Source: Spirochaetota bacterium (GTDB lineage Bacteria; Spirochaetota; Brevinematia; DTOW01). Taken from it: a stretch of DNA of 7,067 nt. Each line of letters begins with the position of its first letter. Within the stretch, counting starts at the first letter, position 1. A model generated the notes under the pieces. That model was not told the DNA's origin. It saw only the letters and a list, made by a program, of their open reading frames with translations, and searched no databases. Positions 5,839-7,067 of this stretch are shown here, piece after piece. Made by a program: the position numbers and the translations under genes. The stretch covers positions 1-7,067 of the forward strand of contig JAPYWX010000080.1 of the NCBI GenBank assembly GCA_028276145.1, given 5' to 3'.

Positions 5839-5873
5839 AAATTACAGCAATCCTATTAGAAAATGTGATTAAA

Positions 5874-5953
5874 GCGCCTTCCTAATTAAGTGCTTATAGT
5901 ACCTTTTTCTTATAGCACTCCTTAATAAAAAACTTTCTTCTTAAGGAAGGTGC
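5874..5953. repeat. Inverted repeat framing two palindrome units (array D, first part)
   Basis: GCGCCTTCCT (5874-5883) and AGGAAGGTGC (5944-5953) pair over 10 bp with one G-T and frame 60 bases. Inside lie GTGCTTATAGTAC (5890-5902) and a degenerate unit ending in TTATAGCAC (5905-5918 region), which keeps the 16 bp step. The TAATTAAG linker seen at 931 and 1205 recurs at 5883-5890. The family is the same as in the 885-1448 region. Confidence 0.6.
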
Positions 5954-5997
5954 TAAATAGCACATCGTGCTACATAGCACTTTGTGCTACATAGTAC
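5950..5997. repeat. Tandem palindrome array D: 3 x 14-mer, 17 bp period
   Basis: GTGCTAAATAGCAC (5950-5963), GTGCTACATAGCAC (5967-5980) and GTGCTACATAGTAC (5984-5997) are separated by ATC and TTT. The unit length, 3-base spacer and 17 bp period match array C, about 4.5 kb away, but the centre is changed (TAAATA or TACATA, not TATTAA). A diverged single unit, GTTCTTGAAGTAC, follows at 6011-6023, just before the pseudogene remnant. Confidence 0.9.
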
Positions 5998-6028
5998 TTT
6001 TCTAAATTAAGTTCTTGAAGTACTTGTT

Positions 6029-6202
6029 ATGAATAGTTTGTTTTTTGTGTTTCGGCTGTTTTTGTGATGCTGTTTGTTCTTTTTAGCTACTCATTTCTTG
6101 TAATATGAGAGGTAGTGTTACAATTTATGTTTCTGCTTCTGGTGATGATGCTAATGATGGTGTGACACCATCAGAACCAGCTAAGACATAATTGCTAAGT
6201 AG
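6029..6202 (+). pseudogene. Decayed fragment of a DUF1565-type beta-helix gene
   Basis: An ATG at 6029 opens a signal-peptide-like stretch (MNSLFFVFRLFL, a TGA stop, then CCLFFLATHFL). A different frame, from 6105, reads IYVSASGDDANDGVTPSEPAKT and stops at 6189-6191. This matches the DUF1565 opening of the gene at 1-746 (YVSTNGSDVNPG, then LPFKT). Skipping the two bases at 6189-6190 would continue KTIAK before another stop at 6200-6202. The remnant therefore has at least one nonsense change and two frame changes within 175 bases, and nothing of the β-helix body is left. It has no ribosome-binding site. It is most likely the 5' stump of a second copy of the secreted family, read in the opposite orientation to the live copy. 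Confidence 0.7.
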
Positions 6203-6290
6203 TATAGATGTTTAAAAAGTTCAGTTTTGAAATTTGTAGAAAATTTAAATCAAATCATAAATCATAACATAAAGTTGTTTGAGGTGATTT

Positions 6291-7067
6291 ATGGACATTA
6301 GGAATGTGAATAGGAAGAGAATTGCTGAGGTTTTAATTCTGTTTTCAATTTCTATTTTAAGTTTTGTTGTTGCTTATGTACTTAATAGTACTTTGTTTGT
6401 TGGCATAAGGGAAAGTATAGTGAATGCTTACTTCTCGTTGAAGACGGGTGAGGTAGAGTTTATAAAGATTGGAGAGAAAGGTGGAATTCAGCGTTTGGAA
6501 GGTGATCCTTTAACTACGCCTTCACAGGACATAGTAATAGTTGGTATTGATGATAAGACTTTGTCAAAGCTAGGTAGGTATCCTTTTTCTAGGGATAAAC
6601 ATGTGGAGTACATTTTAAAACCTTTGGCTCAATCTGAAGAAGGAACTCCTAAGGCAGTATTTTTTGATATTGTGTTTTCAGAATATTCAGATGAGAAAAT
6701 TGATAAGGTGTTTTTTGATGCACTTTCAAAGTCAAAGAATCTTTTCTTTGATTACATGTTGATATTTGATGAACTTAGTGGGGAAGGGCTAGACTTGGAG
6801 AATGATAAAGAGGCTAAGGAAAGAATCAAGTTACTGGAAAAGTTTATAATACCGGAGGAAAATATAAGAGGAGGAGGTTATTTTTTATCTGCGCGTAGAG
6901 GGATTTTGCCAGTAAAGGAGGTTATAGAACCAAGCAAGGGGGTAGGTTTTGCCAATGTTTTACCTTATTCTCAGTATGAAAGAAGTGATACATACAACAC
7001 TGTTCCGATGTTGATAGAATTCAATGGAAAGTTTTATCCACACATAGTTTTGCTTCTTCTGTGTCAG
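6291..7067 (+). CDS. Membrane-anchored CHASE2-domain sensor protein, C-terminus off the right edge
   Basis: The frame is open for 259 codons to the window end. GAGGTGAT (6281-6288) is an eight-base match to the 16S anti-Shine-Dalgarno and fixes the start. One transmembrane helix is predicted at about residues 14-36, followed by an extracytoplasmic CHASE2 sensor. Its diagnostic pieces are IVIVGIDDKTLSKLGRYPFSR (about 82-102), AVFFDIVFSEYSD (about 124-136), GVGFANVLP (about 220-228) and the TVPMLIEFNGKFYPH strand pair near 240-254. CHASE2 proteins usually continue with two or three more transmembrane helices and then a class III adenylate/guanylate cyclase or a kinase. That output domain lies beyond the window, so the signal it produces is unknown. 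A weak promoter candidate (TTGAAA at 6227 and TCAAAT at 6250, 17 bp apart) lies upstream. Confidence 0.88.
   Translation, partial: MDIRNVNRKRIAEVLILFSISILSFVVAYVLNSTLFVGIRESIVNAYFSLKTGEVEFIKIGEKGGIQRLEGDPLTTPSQDIVIVGIDDKTLSKLGRYPFSRDKHVEYILKPLAQSEEGTPKAVFFDIVFSEYSDEKIDKVFFDALSKSKNLFFDYMLIFDELSGEGLDLENDKEAKERIKLLEKFIIPEENIRGGGYFLSARRGILPVKEVIEPSKGVGFANVLPYSQYERSDTYNTVPMLIEFNGKFYPHIVLLLLCQ

Noticed and set aside
6059..6069. TGA read as tryptophan (alternative code) in the signal-peptide remnant
   Set aside because: Intact genes here use TGG for Trp, and the remnant has other frame breaks, so decay explains the TGA.

Overview
This is an AT-rich bacterial window. It holds five intact or edge-truncated protein genes apart from one decayed gene, and two unusual repeat-filled intergenic regions. 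The τ/γ DNA polymerase subunit, peptide deformylase, c-di-AMP cyclase and CHASE2 genes all read as normal bacterial genes using the standard code. Low GC, secreted β-helix proteins, a CHASE2 sensor and a long-form diadenylate cyclase would suit a spirochaete or another Gram-negative-type anaerobe. The sequence alone does not settle the lineage, so this is a guess.

Layout. Positions 1-746 (minus strand) encode the N-terminal part of a secreted DUF1565-type β-helix protein that runs off the left edge. Positions 747-1566 are a divergent intergenic region packed with two repeat families: tandem 13-14 bp palindromes of the form GTGCTnnnAGCAC spaced by 3 bp, and three copies of a C-rich box plus hairpin module. 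Positions 1567-2106 (+) encode a small soluble protein with an anti-sigma-type zinc finger (C5, H27, C31, C34). It is followed after 4 bp by dnaX (2111-3805, +). Convergent with dnaX, and sharing the bases of its stop codon, is a minus-strand pair: def (5242-5802) followed 3 bp later by a diadenylate cyclase gene (3802-5238). Positions 5803-6290 are a second divergent intergenic region with the same palindrome family and the wreck of a second DUF1565 gene. From 6291 (+) a membrane-anchored CHASE2 sensor protein begins and runs off the right edge.

How the parts relate. dnaX and its zinc-finger partner look like one transcription unit, with a good σ70-type promoter at 1502-1530. def and the cyclase look like another, and def may be leaderless. 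Two nucleotide-signalling proteins, the c-di-AMP synthase and a CHASE2 protein of the type often fused to class III cyclases, sit within about 1 kb of each other on opposite strands. The least explained material is the palindrome arrays. Both lie in divergent intergenic regions, and both lie just upstream of a DUF1565-type gene (one live, one dead). Their spacing is very regular: 16 bp for 13-mers and 17 bp for 14-mers. I see no RNA gene, CRISPR array, transposase or convincing intrinsic terminator.
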